The notes beneath the pieces are model-generated. The model was not told the DNA's origin. It worked only from the letters and a program-made list of their open reading frames with translations, and made no database searches. Source: Rhizobium deserti (GTDB lineage Bacteria; Pseudomonadota; Alphaproteobacteria; Rhizobiales; Rhizobiaceae). Taken from it: 64,000 bases of DNA. Positions 36,576 through 45,549 of the stretch are shown here, piece after piece. Made by a program: the position numbers and the translations under genes. The stretch covers positions 310,001 through 374,000 of the forward strand of contig NZ_SMTL01000002.1 of assembly GCF_004358025.1 (NCBI RefSeq). The letters are read 5' to 3'. The number at the start of each line of letters is the position of its first letter. Position 1 is the first letter of the stretch.

Positions 36576-36974
36576 TCAGCCGGCAAGCCTATAGCTGACC
36601 TCGTCGTTGCTGTCTGGAAACATGGCCGCGAGCACCGAGGTGAGCTTGTCCAGCCGATAGGGCTTTGCAAAAAAGCGAGCATTACCGGGAAGATCGGCGT
36701 CATCGAACAGATGTCCCCCGGACGCAACAATGGTGGGGATTTCGCGGCAGTTTGCATGCAGGGCACGGACAAGGTCGAGGCCGCTCAATCCACCGGGCAT
36801 GTCGACATCGGTGATCAGCGCGTCGACCCGGTTTCTGCCCAGTAATCCAAGCGCCTCCAGAACGGTCTCCGCTTCCAGCACCCGATAACCCTCGTCTTGA
36901 AGGGCATCTGCAAGCATCATGCGGATCAGCATCTCGTCTTCGACGATGAGCACGGTACGCGAATACATTTCCAT
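36576..36974 (-). CDS. Single-domain response regulator
   Basis: 132 aa, receiver domain only. Acidic pair in VLIVEDEMLI, phosphoacceptor Asp in ALITDVDMPGG (about residue 57), a Ser in IVASGG at the T/S position and K in FFAKPY. No output domain, like CheY-type or FixL-linked receivers. Start taken at 36974 because GGAG lies 6 nt upstream; a GTG at 36986 is possible. No adjacent histidine kinase. Confidence 0.85.
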   Translation of the reverse strand: MEMYSRTVLIVEDEMLIRMMLADALQDEGYRVLEAETVLEALGLLGRNRVDALITDVDMPGGLSGLDLVRALHANCREIPTIVASGGHLFDDADLPGNARFFAKPYRLDKLTSVLAAMFPDSNDEVSYRLAG

Positions 36975-37279
36975 GGCCGTCTCCACTCTGGTTACACGCT
37001 AAACTCACCTGTCCAGATTCAGATCGCCCCCTGCTGATCAGTATTTGCGAACAAACTTAATAAAATGCCAATGATCGCGACAAGACGCCGGAAACCACCT
37101 GGCGCGGGCGAGCCCGTCTCTATCGTAAGTATGCGCTCCGCATTGGCCGGCGCAGTCGAGGGCCAAAGATCTGAGCTTGGCTACGTTTTACAATTCCATC
37201 TGCTTGCTGCTTGCCGCATGGCGTCTGCATAGCCATCTTCGGCTGCCATTCCCGAATTCATAAAAGCAGCACATAATCG
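36975..37279. other. Gap before phosphoesterase gene
   Basis: 305-nt divergent spacer. A minus-strand frame ending near 37181 (MNSGMAAEDGYADAMRQAAS) is open but unrecognised. Nothing else supported. Confidence 0.4.
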
Positions 37280-38395
37280 ATGTTCCATTTCATTCTCGGT
37301 CTTCCCTGGCTCGTTGTCCTCGTCAGGTTTCTCCTTCCGCTTCCCTGGCTCCTGCCCGCCAAGATCCTGGTTGCGGGACTGCTGCTTGTTGCGAGCCAGC
37401 ACCTCTTGATCAATCGGATCTCGTCGGGTTCAGTCTTTGCGCCGGAATATCCACGGCCGCTCATCATCCTCTTCACCCTGCTGTTCGGAGCAACTGTCTT
37501 GCTTGCGGTATTCCAGATCGCGCTTGACCTTGTTTCTCTTGTTGTCGCGCTCGCCAATGGCCGCTTCCCGCTCATCCCGATCGAGCTGCGCTATGCAATG
37601 GCGATTGCAGCATTCGGCTTGGCAGCCTTTGGCGTCAGCCAGGCTGTCCGGGTTCCACCGGTCAAGAATATCGAGCTCGCGATTGCAGGACTCCCGGCAG
37701 AATTCGACGGGTACCGGCTGCTGCAATTGACGGACCTTCATATCAGCCGGCTGTTTCCCGGATCCTGGGCAGAGGAGGTCGTTGCCCGCTCCAATTTGCT
37801 AGGCGTCGACCTGATCGCCATCACAGGCGACTTCATCGATGGCAGTGTCGACAACCGCCGAGCCGATATCGCGCCGCTCGCCAAGCTGCAGGCGCGTGAC
37901 GGGGTTTACGGCATTCCCGGCAACCATGAATATTTCTTCGGCTACGACGAGTGGATGAAACATGACGAGAGCCTGGGCGTCCGGATGCTGACCAACCGCC
38001 ATGTGGTGATCAGGCGCGGCGAGGCCGAGATGGTCCTTGCAGGCGTCACCGATCAGGCCGCTGCGGGAAGTCGGTATCCTGCGCCGGATCTTGGTGCCGC
38101 CCTGACGGGCGCACCGGCGGGCGCACCTATCATCCTTCTCGACCACCAGCCGCGCATGGCGCCGCGAGCGGCAGAAGCAGGTATCGCCGTGCAGCTTTCG
38201 GGGCACACCCATGGCGGCATGATCAGGGGGCTCGACCTCCTCGTTGCGCGCGGCAATAACGGCTACGTTTCGGGCCTTTACCGGGTGGGCGGCATGCAGC
38301 TCTACGTCAACAACGGAACAGGGCTTTGGCCGGGCTTTGCGCTCCGCCTTGGCAGACCATCGGAATTGACGGTGATCACGCTCCGGCGCAAATGA
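37280..38395 (+). CDS. Membrane-anchored metallophosphoesterase
   Basis: 371 aa. About four hydrophobic segments in the first 130 residues, then a calcineurin-like domain (about 145-371) with all metal motifs: LTDLHISR, ITGDFIDGS, GIPGNHEYFFG and SGHTHGG. Similar to YaeI-type enzymes; the active domain probably faces the cytosol or periplasm at the membrane. Substrate unknown. Confidence 0.87.
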   Translation: MFHFILGLPWLVVLVRFLLPLPWLLPAKILVAGLLLVASQHLLINRISSGSVFAPEYPRPLIILFTLLFGATVLLAVFQIALDLVSLVVALANGRFPLIPIELRYAMAIAAFGLAAFGVSQAVRVPPVKNIELAIAGLPAEFDGYRLLQLTDLHISRLFPGSWAEEVVARSNLLGVDLIAITGDFIDGSVDNRRADIAPLAKLQARDGVYGIPGNHEYFFGYDEWMKHDESLGVRMLTNRHVVIRRGEAEMVLAGVTDQAAAGSRYPAPDLGAALTGAPAGAPIILLDHQPRMAPRAAEAGIAVQLSGHTHGGMIRGLDLLVARGNNGYVSGLYRVGGMQLYVNNGTGLWPGFALRLGRPSELTVITLRRK

Positions 38396-38436
38396 TAACG
38401 CAGATCTGATCAAGACTACGACTTGGAGAGGTTAGC

Positions 38437-38793
38437 TCAGCCGGCGTGTGTTCTGTTTGGCGCCATACGGGTGGTCGTGACAAGCGCGGCAGCCATAAAC
38501 CCGATCACCCAGCTGACCCAAGCCAGAAGTTCCGAAAGGGTAACGACAAACGGCAGGACGAGCATGACCACGGCGAAGACGGCATCCAGAGCCAGATGCG
38601 CTGGCACTGTCAGGACCGGCTTCCAGCCGAGCTCGTAATCCGTCAGCAGCGAATAGATGATGGCGAGCAGACCGAAGAGGATAAAGGCCCAAAAGCCTGA
38701 CCCCTCAGTTCCCGAGATGAAGGCGAGCAGGATCATGCCGATACCGACGATATAGTCGGCGACGCCATGCACGAGCGTCGGTACGAATCTCAT
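38437..38793 (-). CDS. Small four-helix membrane protein, SPW-repeat-like
   Basis: 118 aa with four hydrophobic helices arranged as two repeats (VHGVADYIVGIGMILLAFIS; VPAHLALDAVFAVVMLVLPF). Resembles SPW-repeat membrane proteins, though the Ser-Pro-Trp motif is not clear. AGGAG lies before the start at 38793. Function unknown. A perfect DnaA-box sequence sits about 80 nt upstream (38871-38879). Confidence 0.65.
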   Translation of the reverse strand: MRFVPTLVHGVADYIVGIGMILLAFISGTEGSGFWAFILFGLLAIIYSLLTDYELGWKPVLTVPAHLALDAVFAVVMLVLPFVVTLSELLAWVSWVIGFMAAALVTTTRMAPNRTHAG

Positions 38794-38885
38794 GGCGTAT
38801 CTCCTGAAATCGAGAATTCTTAGGCTGTCAAATGGTCCGTAACGTCGGCAAGTCGAGTTGCTGCCGTTATTTATCCACAACAGCC

Positions 38886-39899
38886 TCAGCGCCCGCCGCC
38901 TTTCAGCCTTGGCAGCAACCGGCTTGCCGCCAGCACCGCCATGCCAGCCCCTGCAACGATCATCCGCGCGCCGGTCGCGCTGATCGAGCCCACGGAACCT
39001 GACGACTCGGCAGAAAAACGCCCTTCGTTGACACCTTCGTCCAGATCCACCGGCTCGAAGAGATTGTCCTTGCGCGATAACGGCACCGCGCCGGAGTCCA
39101 GCTGCCCGTCATAGGCCTGCGAAGCTGCCATGCGGTCCGTCAGCCCGGGCATGGCCATTCCGCCGATAATGGTCTTGACGGTGGGCATTCCGATCCACAG
39201 CTCGCGCGGGGCGCTGAGTGCTCCATGATAGATCTCTTCTGCAATGGCTTCGGGTGCAAAAACGGGGGCTACGGGTCTCGGCTGGCGGTCCATCTTGCAG
39301 CGCGCCCAGCTGAATTGCGGCGTATTGACCGCCGGCAGATGCACCATGGTCAGCTTGACCGGCGAGTTGTCATGCAACAGTTCGCAACGAAGCGAATCCA
39401 CAAATCCACGGGTGGCGGATTTCGCCCCGCAATAGGCGGCCTGCAGCGGAATAGACCGATAGGCCAGCGCTGAACCGATGCAAATGATCGTGCCGCGTCC
39501 GCGTTCGCTCATGTGGCGCAATGCTGTCAGCGTCCCGTGCACCTGACCAAGATAGGTCACCTCGGTCACTCTCTTGTATTCCTCGGGAGTAGCGTCTTCG
39601 GCTCGCCCGAAAACAGTCACCATGGCATTGTTGATCCAGAAATCTATTCCGCCCCAGGCAGCCGTCACCTGATCGGCCGCGCGACGGACAGCCGCCGCAT
39701 CCGCCACATCGGTCGGCAGCACCATGGCTTCACCGCCGAGTGCCCTTACCTCGGCTGCCACCGAATCCAGACGTCGGCGCCCACGCGCCAGAAGCGCCAC
39801 CCGCCATCCTCTCCGTGCAAAAGAATGCGCTACGGCGCGGCCGACGCCCGCCGAGCCACCGGTGATCACGACTGTTCGTCTTGCCAGGGGTTTTCTCAT
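38886..39899 (-). CDS. Short-chain dehydrogenase/reductase with C-terminal extension
   Basis: 337 aa. SDR core about 1-250: TGGSAGVGRAVA cofactor loop, ARGRRR after strand 2 suggesting NADP preference, INNAM in place of NNAG, and YCGAK catalytic Tyr/Lys. The last about 80 residues include a hydrophobic stretch (ARMIVAGAGMAVLAASRLLP) that could anchor it in the membrane. Start at 39899 follows GGAGG. Substrate unknown. Confidence 0.88.
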   Translation of the reverse strand: MRKPLARRTVVITGGSAGVGRAVAHSFARRGWRVALLARGRRRLDSVAAEVRALGGEAMVLPTDVADAAAVRRAADQVTAAWGGIDFWINNAMVTVFGRAEDATPEEYKRVTEVTYLGQVHGTLTALRHMSERGRGTIICIGSALAYRSIPLQAAYCGAKSATRGFVDSLRCELLHDNSPVKLTMVHLPAVNTPQFSWARCKMDRQPRPVAPVFAPEAIAEEIYHGALSAPRELWIGMPTVKTIIGGMAMPGLTDRMAASQAYDGQLDSGAVPLSRKDNLFEPVDLDEGVNEGRFSAESSGSVGSISATGARMIVAGAGMAVLAASRLLPRLKGGGR

Positions 39900-40140
39900 C
39901 TCATGCCTCCGCTGATCAGTAGCTTGGCTCGCTAAACGTGCAGAAAGCATGCTGGTTCAGATGAAGGCAAGATTGCGATCGTCGATCGGCAATCGAGGCG
40001 CAGCAGTCGGTGCGCCACCAGCGTACACTCGCAGTTCTCGCCGGAACTAACCCCCTCATGCACAAGTTCGTGAATCACATAATTTGAAACAATCCGGTCG
40101 CATTCTTCCGGTATCAGGAGGGCTTCACAGGAGGATTGCC

Positions 40141-40347
40141 ATGATGGACGATCTCACATTGACCGAAGTCATGCAGGACCCGCTGATCAGCTTGGTGCTT
40201 AAGGCTGACGGCATTGATGACACTTCATTTGCAAACAGCCTCGAAAGCGCTCGACGGCGCTTCATCGACCAGGGTCTGGAGCGCCTGCGCCAGGAAAGTG
40301 CCGACCATTTTTACCGGCGCCTTGGCCATACGATCCAGTGGTCGTGA
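40141..40347 (+). CDS. Small conserved-looking protein, unknown function
   Basis: 68 aa, soluble, no known family. Starts MMDDLTLTEVMQDPLISLVL and is rich in charged residues with predicted helices. The excellent ribosome site AGGAGG before the start supports translation. Followed by an unrelated dehydrogenase gene. Confidence 0.6.
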   Translation: MMDDLTLTEVMQDPLISLVLKADGIDDTSFANSLESARRRFIDQGLERLRQESADHFYRRLGHTIQWS

Positions 40348-40489
40348 CGGGAGGGCTGCTCTCTTCCAGTTATGCCCTTTCAATGCAGCTTAAACTGCCT
40401 GCAGAAGCCACCTGTGAGCTTCCTCCCGCTTAAAATCATACTTTTACCGCCAGCCTCTTCCCTCCGGCGTATGGGGCCGGTAAAACTCC

Positions 40490-40514
40490 GCCGTCAGATG
40501 ACTATATTGACGGC
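40490..40514. promoter_or_regulatory. Inverted repeat before the dehydrogenase gene
   Basis: GCCGTCA and TGACGGC are perfect arms around an 11-nt spacer that contains CTATAT, a possible -10 element, 28 nt before the start codon. Another repeat TTTTACCG/CGGTAAAA lies just upstream (40442-40485). A repressor site is likely, the protein unknown. Confidence 0.45.
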
Positions 40515-40541
40515 ACAAGGCATCATTGAAAGGGACATCCA

Positions 40542-42065
40542 ATGACCATCAGCGGCAACCTCCTGATTGGAGGCAAGGAGACGCGCGGATCGAACGGTGA
40601 GTTCTTCGGGATCGAAGCAGCCACCGGCCAGCCCCTGCCCGGTTCGTTCGGCGGCGCCACCAAGGCCGATGTCGAAGCTGCGACCACGCTGGCATGGGAG
40701 GCGTTCGACATCTACCGCGAAACCTCGCTGGAAGATCGGGCTGCATTTCTGGAAGCCATTGCCACCGAGATCGATGCGATCGGCGACGATCTCATCGTCC
40801 GCGCCATGGCCGAAAGCGGCCTGCCGCGCGGACGACTCGAAGGCGAGCGCGGCCGCACCATGGGCCAGCTCCGGTTGTTCGCCAAGGAAGTCCGAGAGGG
40901 CAAGTTCCAGGAACTCCGCTTCGATCCGGCAGATCCGAACCGCAAGCCTGCACCCAAGCCCGATCTCAGGCTGCGCCACATTGCCGTCGGACCTGTGGCC
41001 GTTTTCGGCGCATCCAACTTCCCGCTCGCTTTTTCGGTTGCTGGCGGCGATACGGCTTCCGCCCTTGCTGCCGGCTGCCCGGTCGTGGTCAAGGCGCATT
41101 CCGCTCATCCAGGGACATCGGAACTGGTTGGGCGGGCAGTGCAGAAGGCGGTCGAGAAGTCCGGCCTGCCGGCCGGCACCTTCGCCATGCTGTTCGACAC
41201 GGGTATCGAGGCGGGCCAGGCGCTTGTTGCCGATCCGCGAATTCGTGCTGTTGGCTTCACCGGTTCGCGCCGCGGCGGTACGGCTTTGATGAAGATCGCT
41301 TCCGAGCGAAAGCAGCCGATCCCGGTTTACGCGGAAATGAGCAGCATCAACCCGGTTATCCTGTTTCCCGACGCGCTGAAGAACCGTGCAGAGCAGATCG
41401 CCACCGGCTTTGTCAGCTCGCTTTCATTGGGTGCCGGCCAGTTCTGCACCAATCCTGGCCTCATCATCGCGGTCGGCAGTGACGGGCTGGACGCCTTTAT
41501 CGACAAGGCACGTCAGCTGCTTCCCGAAACCCCGGCCCAGACCATGCTTACCGGCGCGATTGCCAAGGCCTATCGGGAAGGCGTGGCGCGTCTGGAGCAG
41601 CATCCCGAAGTGCGCCTGGTGGCGCATGGTCGCAAGGGCGGTGATTTCGAAGGTGCCGCCTCGCTGTTTGAAACAGACGCGGCTTCCTTTATCGCCCATC
41701 ATGAACTCCAGGATGAAGTCTTTGGAGCTGCCGGCCTCGTCGTGCGCTGCCGCGATGCGCAGGAGCTCGAAGAAGTTCTCGGCAATCTCGAAGGACAGCT
41801 GACGGTAGCGCTTCATGTGGACGAAGCCGATCTCGCAGAGGCGAGCTGCCTTCGCTCCAAGCTTGAAATGCTGGCCGGCCGCCTGCTCATCAACGGCTTT
41901 GGCACCGGCGTCGAAGTCTCGCCTGCCATGGTCCACGGCGGCCCCTACCCGGCTACGTCCGACGGCCGCACGACCTCGGTCGGCACGCTGGCGATCTACC
42001 GCTTCCTGAGGCCCGTATCCTACCAGGACTTCCCGGCCAGCATGCTGCCCCACTCCTTGCGCTGA
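40542..42065 (+). CDS. 2-oxoglutarate semialdehyde (2,5-dioxovalerate) dehydrogenase
   Basis: 507 aa NADP-dependent aldehyde dehydrogenase. The fold signatures are [38 protein letters not shown] with the general-base glutamate, and catalytic cysteine in [12 protein letters not shown]. The family is usually linked to sugar-acid or hydroxyproline degradation, ending in 2-oxoglutarate. No sugar-acid genes adjoin here. Terminator follows. Confidence 0.88.
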   Translation: MTISGNLLIGGKETRGSNGEFFGIEAATGQPLPGSFGGATKADVEAATTLAWEAFDIYRETSLEDRAAFLEAIATEIDAIGDDLIVRAMAESGLPRGRLEGERGRTMGQLRLFAKEVREGKFQELRFDPADPNRKPAPKPDLRLRHIAVGPVAVFGASNFPLAFSVAGGDTASALAAGCPVVVKAHSAHPGTSELVGRAVQKAVEKSGLPAGTFAMLFDTGIEAGQALVADPRIRAVGFTGSRRGGTALMKIASERKQPIPVYAEMSSINPVILFPDALKNRAEQIATGFVSSLSLGAGQFCTNPGLIIAVGSDGLDAFIDKARQLLPETPAQTMLTGAIAKAYREGVARLEQHPEVRLVAHGRKGGDFEGAASLFETDAASFIAHHELQDEVFGAAGLVVRCRDAQELEEVLGNLEGQLTVALHVDEADLAEASCLRSKLEMLAGRLLINGFGTGVEVSPAMVHGGPYPATSDGRTTSVGTLAIYRFLRPVSYQDFPASMLPHSLR

Positions 42066-42091
42066 TCGACCTTTGTCCAGTGACATAAAAC

Positions 42092-42120
42092 AAGCCGCGC
42101 ATTTCGATGTGCGGCTTTTT
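42092..42120 (+). terminator. Terminator after aldehyde dehydrogenase
   Basis: AAGCCGC and GCGGCTT form the stem with an inner CAT/ATG pairing, followed by a T run on the plus strand, about 30 nt past the stop. Confidence 0.88.
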
Positions 42121-42227
42121 CGTGCCCTAAACCGGGATACGGCGAAATTATCGTAAAAGCTGAGGAACCTTTTTCCGCCTGAGTTAATTGAAGGGATTCA
42201 ACCATAAATCAGAGGAGAACCGCTTCT

Positions 42228-42446
42228 ATGCCGATGTCTGCAGCCCGACAGCCCGTGATATCGCCTCAAGAACATGTTGTTACAGTTCGCGAAGCCCTGG
42301 AGCCGCTTTTTCTGGCGCTTGAAGAGGAAGCGGAAGTGAAGATGATCGCCGCAGCCGTCAAGGCCGGCTGGCCCCTCGAAGAAGCAGTCGCCGCCGTCGA
42401 TGAGTTGCGCCGCACCGAACTGCTTCCTATCAGCCGGCAGCATTAA
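42228..42446 (+). CDS. Small hypothetical protein
   Basis: 72 aa, helical, no signal peptide or known family (ALEPLFLALEEEAEVKMIAA, then VKAGWPLEEAVAAVDELRRT). AGAGGAGAA about 9 nt before the ATG supports it as real. It sits alone between two metabolic genes. Confidence 0.55.
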   Translation: MPMSAARQPVISPQEHVVTVREALEPLFLALEEEAEVKMIAAAVKAGWPLEEAVAAVDELRRTELLPISRQH

Positions 42447-42527
42447 ACCATCAGCGAAAGGCGCTCGCCTGCCCAGCCTCCATAGCTTAAACCTGCCTGG
42501 AGGTCGTAAAGCGGTAGCGAGGTCGGG

Positions 42528-43532
42528 ATGGTCATCAGGAATATCTGCGTATATGGCGCGGGAGCACTCGGCGGTGCTTTCGCAGCAAAAATTGCGGCCG
42601 GACTGGGGTCAGCGGCTAACGTCTCCGTTATCGCCCGCGGGGCACATCTCGCCGCCATTCGCGAGCAGGGGCTTCATGTCGCCTATTCCGACAATTCTCT
42701 GCCATCGCTCTCCGAAAAGGTTTTCGCCACCGATGATCCCTTGGATCTTCCAGCCCAGGATCTTGTTATTACCGGCCTGAAGGGCCATCAGTTGGCCGGT
42801 GCTGCCGAGGGTTTGGGACATTTGCTAAAGCAAGGCACGCGGATCGTGATGATCCTCAACGGCGTTCCCTGGTGGTACTTTCACCGGGACAGCGAAAGCG
42901 GCTTGGCTGAGCGCCAGTTGCCAGAGCTCGATCCACAGGGCAAGCTGTGGGCACTGGTCGGCCCGGATCGGGTCATCGGCTGCGTCGCTTATCAAGGCGC
43001 CGAGGTGGTCGCGCCGGGCAGGATCAGCCTGAGCAATAATGGCCGCTTCTTTTTGGGCGAACCCTCGGGTGAGATAACGGCGGATCTGGATGCCGTCACG
43101 GCTTTACTACGACAAGCCGAACTCGAGATCCTTCCGACGAACCGCATCCGCGATGAGATCTGGACCAAGCTGCGCGGCAATGCCGCCTTTAATCCGATCA
43201 GCGCGCTCACTCGCGCATTGATGGTAGACGTGATGGCCGATCCTTCCCTCGCACGCATGGTCGGCCAGATCATGAACGAAGCCCAGTCGGTCGGTCAATC
43301 ACTCGGCTGCCGCTTTGCGGTAACAGCGGACGAACATCTGGCCAAGACGCAGAGCTACCCTGCTGCTCGAACCTCCATGCTGCAGGATCTGCTTGCCGGC
43401 AAGCCATTGGAAATCGTGCCGCTCACCGGCATGGTGGTATCTCTCGGCAGGCTCACAGGCGTCCCGACTCCGGTATGCGATACTGTGCTGGCCTTGACCA
43501 CGCAGCTCGACCGCGAGAACCTTAGAAATTGA
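42528..43532 (+). CDS. panE: 2-dehydropantoate 2-reductase
   Basis: 334 aa. Rossmann loop CVYGAGALGGAFAAKIA, the ApbA_N segment with GLKGHQLAGAAEGL and catalytic lysine in IWTKLRGNAAFNPISALT, then the ApbA C-terminal domain. NADPH-dependent reduction of ketopantoate in pantothenate and CoA synthesis. Several paralogues exist in rhizobia, so the substrate could be a related 2-oxo acid. Confidence 0.85.
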   Translation: MVIRNICVYGAGALGGAFAAKIAAGLGSAANVSVIARGAHLAAIREQGLHVAYSDNSLPSLSEKVFATDDPLDLPAQDLVITGLKGHQLAGAAEGLGHLLKQGTRIVMILNGVPWWYFHRDSESGLAERQLPELDPQGKLWALVGPDRVIGCVAYQGAEVVAPGRISLSNNGRFFLGEPSGEITADLDAVTALLRQAELEILPTNRIRDEIWTKLRGNAAFNPISALTRALMVDVMADPSLARMVGQIMNEAQSVGQSLGCRFAVTADEHLAKTQSYPAARTSMLQDLLAGKPLEIVPLTGMVVSLGRLTGVPTPVCDTVLALTTQLDRENLRN

Positions 43533-43892
43533 TTCAAGAGGCTGCAGGACGGAATCCGCTTGCGCCGCTATCATCCTGGATCCATGACTTATTTGATTGC
43601 TGCCCATGACCTGAGGGGCCTTGGCGCATGATGAGACTCCCCTGCAGAAAACAAGAAAAATCCCGCTGAGGGGAAGCAGCGGGATATCCAGATGGGAGGT
43701 CAAACAATTGTTGTTGTGCGGCGGTGGCAGGGGAACGAACACCGCCTGGTTATAGTTCAGCTGCCATATCCGTGACGATGACAAGCAGCTTACTCGTATA
43801 AGTAACACTCAACTGGCGACTAGGTTCCACCAATCCTTAACCACGAAGCGTTAGGCTTCGCCGATCCATGGGCTGGCGTCCAAGAGGTATAA
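43533..43892. other. Intergenic region holding a small RNA
   Basis: 360 nt between two plus-strand genes. The centre (about 43656-43747) carries an AbcR-like RNA on the minus strand; no protein gene recognised. Confidence 0.7.
43656..43747 (-). ncRNA. AbcR-like (alpha-r15 family) small RNA
   Basis: On the minus strand: a 5' hairpin GGCGGTG/CACCGCC (43746-43740 and 43726-43720) whose loop contains TTCCCCT, a single-stranded stretch with GACCTCCCATC, then an intrinsic terminator ATCCCGCT/AGCGGGAT followed by TTTTT (43685-43656). The pattern of two C-rich anti-Shine-Dalgarno stretches and a TCCCGCT terminator matches AbcR1/AbcR2 RNAs of rhizobia, which silence ABC-transporter mRNAs with Hfq. 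A -10-like CTATAA lies at 43755-43750. The 5' end is inferred; identification is from memory of the family. Confidence 0.7.
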
Positions 43893-44207
43893 ATGGCTCC
43901 GCCGAACTTCCGATATACGCATTATGATCTGAAACCTCAGCGTGCAGGCACGATGATCGAGGTCACGTTGAATGCGGTCAACAATATCCGGTTGATGACG
44001 GCGCCGAATTTCCAGCGCTTCACGGAAATGCTGGACTTCAAATATATCGGCGGGGTCGCCAAGAAGTCGCCGATCCGGCTGACGATACCCGAGCCCGCCC
44101 ACTGGCACCTGATCGTCGACATGGAGGGACATCACGGCTTGGCCGAATCTTCTGTGAAGCTGATCGCCGCGCCGGGATCAACCGTTTCGCAAAAACGCGC
44201 TTCCTGA
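43893..44207 (+). CDS. DUF1883 domain protein
   Basis: 104 aa. YTHYDLKPQRAGTMIEVTLN, KYIGGVAKKSPIRLTIPEPA and HWHLIVDMEGHHGL follow DUF1883, a small beta-rich domain that elsewhere is fused to TIR domains; here it stands alone. Function unknown. Confidence 0.8.
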   Translation: MAPPNFRYTHYDLKPQRAGTMIEVTLNAVNNIRLMTAPNFQRFTEMLDFKYIGGVAKKSPIRLTIPEPAHWHLIVDMEGHHGLAESSVKLIAAPGSTVSQKRAS

Positions 44208-44235
44208 GCCCCGTCGGCAGCCTGGTGATATTCGT

Positions 44236-45549
44236 CTACGCTTGCCGTTCCTGGCGCAGCTTCGCCCACCATTCCAGCCGTTTCCTGATCTCCCGCTCGA
44301 AGCCCCGCTCCGGCGGATCATAGAAAGTTTGGCGTCCCAGCTTTTCCGGGAAATAGTCCTGACCAGAAAATGCATCCGGTTCGTCGTGATCGTATCGGTA
44401 TCCGTCGCCATAGCCTTCCGTCTTCATCAGCTTGGTCGGCGCGTTGAGAATATGCTTGGGCGGCAGCAGCGACCCGTTTTCCTTGGCAGCGCGGGTAGCG
44501 GCCTTGTAGGCGGTATAGACAGCATTCGATTTCGGGGCTGTCGCCAGATAAACACAGGCCTGGGCCAAGGCGAGTTCACCTTCTGGCGAACCGAGATAGT
44601 CATAGGCATCCTTGGCGGCGTTGCAGACAACCAAGGCCTGAGGATCGGCAAGGCCGATATCCTCGACCGCCATGCGCACCAGGCGGCGCCCGAGATAAAG
44701 CGGATCCTCGCCGGCATCGAGCATACGTGCCAGGTAATAGAGCGCGGCATCCGGATCCGAGCCACGCACGGACTTGTGCAGGGCCGAGATCAGATTGTAA
44801 TGCCCCTCCTGCGCCTTATCGTAAACCGGCGCCCGCCGCTGAACGATCTGGGTCAGGCCGGCGGTATCAAAGATCTCGCCGGCCCGCGCCGCCCGCCAGA
44901 CCTCCTCAGCCAGCGTCAGCACGGCGCGACCGTCGCCATCCGCCATCCGCACCAGAGCCGCACGGGCTTCCGTATCCAGTGGCAGATCCTTCTGCTCGAC
45001 CGTCTCAGCACGACCCAGCAGTTCTTCGAGGCTTTCCTCGTCATGGGCGCGAAAGGTCAGTACCCGGGCCCGGGATAAAAGCGCGGCATTGAGTTCGAAA
45101 CTCGGGTTTTCCGTCGTGGCACCGACCAGGATGACCGTGCCGTCTTCCATGACCGGCAGGAAACTATCCTGCTGCGCCCGGTTGAAACGATGGATCTCGT
45201 CAACGAAAAGCAGCGTCTGCCGGCCATCCATTCGACGCATCCGTGCTGCCTCGAATACCCTTTTCAAATCGGCGACGCCGGAAAAGATCGCCGAGATCTG
45301 CTCGAATGCCAGTCCGGTTTCACCCGACAAAAGTCGCGCTACGGTGGTCTTGCCTGTGCCGGGCGGCCCCCAGAAGATCATGGAGCCGAGCGAGCCCGAG
45401 GCGATCATCCGGCGCAGGACACCATCCTCGCCCGTCAGGTGCGGCTGACCGGTGACTTCGGCGAGCGAAGTCGGGCGCAGCCTGTCGGCGAGCGGCCGCC
45501 GATTGACGACCTCTTCCGGCACCTTGGGGCTAAAAAGATCGCCGCTCAT
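44236..45549 (-). CDS. rarA: Replication-associated recombination ATPase
   Basis: 437 aa AAA+ protein (MgsA/RarA). Walker A is GPPGTGKTTVA near residue 61, Walker B is LLFVDEIHRFN, sensor 1 lies in VGATTENPSF and the C-terminal MgsA domain holds KAATRAAKENGSLLPPKHIL. It acts at stalled replication forks. Its ATG overlaps the upstream degP-like stop by 4 nt, so the two genes are coupled. Confidence 0.95.
   Translation of the reverse strand: MSGDLFSPKVPEEVVNRRPLADRLRPTSLAEVTGQPHLTGEDGVLRRMIASGSLGSMIFWGPPGTGKTTVARLLSGETGLAFEQISAIFSGVADLKRVFEAARMRRMDGRQTLLFVDEIHRFNRAQQDSFLPVMEDGTVILVGATTENPSFELNAALLSRARVLTFRAHDEESLEELLGRAETVEQKDLPLDTEARAALVRMADGDGRAVLTLAEEVWRAARAGEIFDTAGLTQIVQRRAPVYDKAQEGHYNLISALHKSVRGSDPDAALYYLARMLDAGEDPLYLGRRLVRMAVEDIGLADPQALVVCNAAKDAYDYLGSPEGELALAQACVYLATAPKSNAVYTAYKAATRAAKENGSLLPPKHILNAPTKLMKTEGYGDGYRYDHDEPDAFSGQDYFPEKLGRQTFYDPPERGFEREIRKRLEWWAKLRQERQA

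Noticed and set aside
37181..37402. Minus-strand frame overlapping the phosphoesterase start
   Set aside because: Overlaps a well-supported gene and shows no known family.
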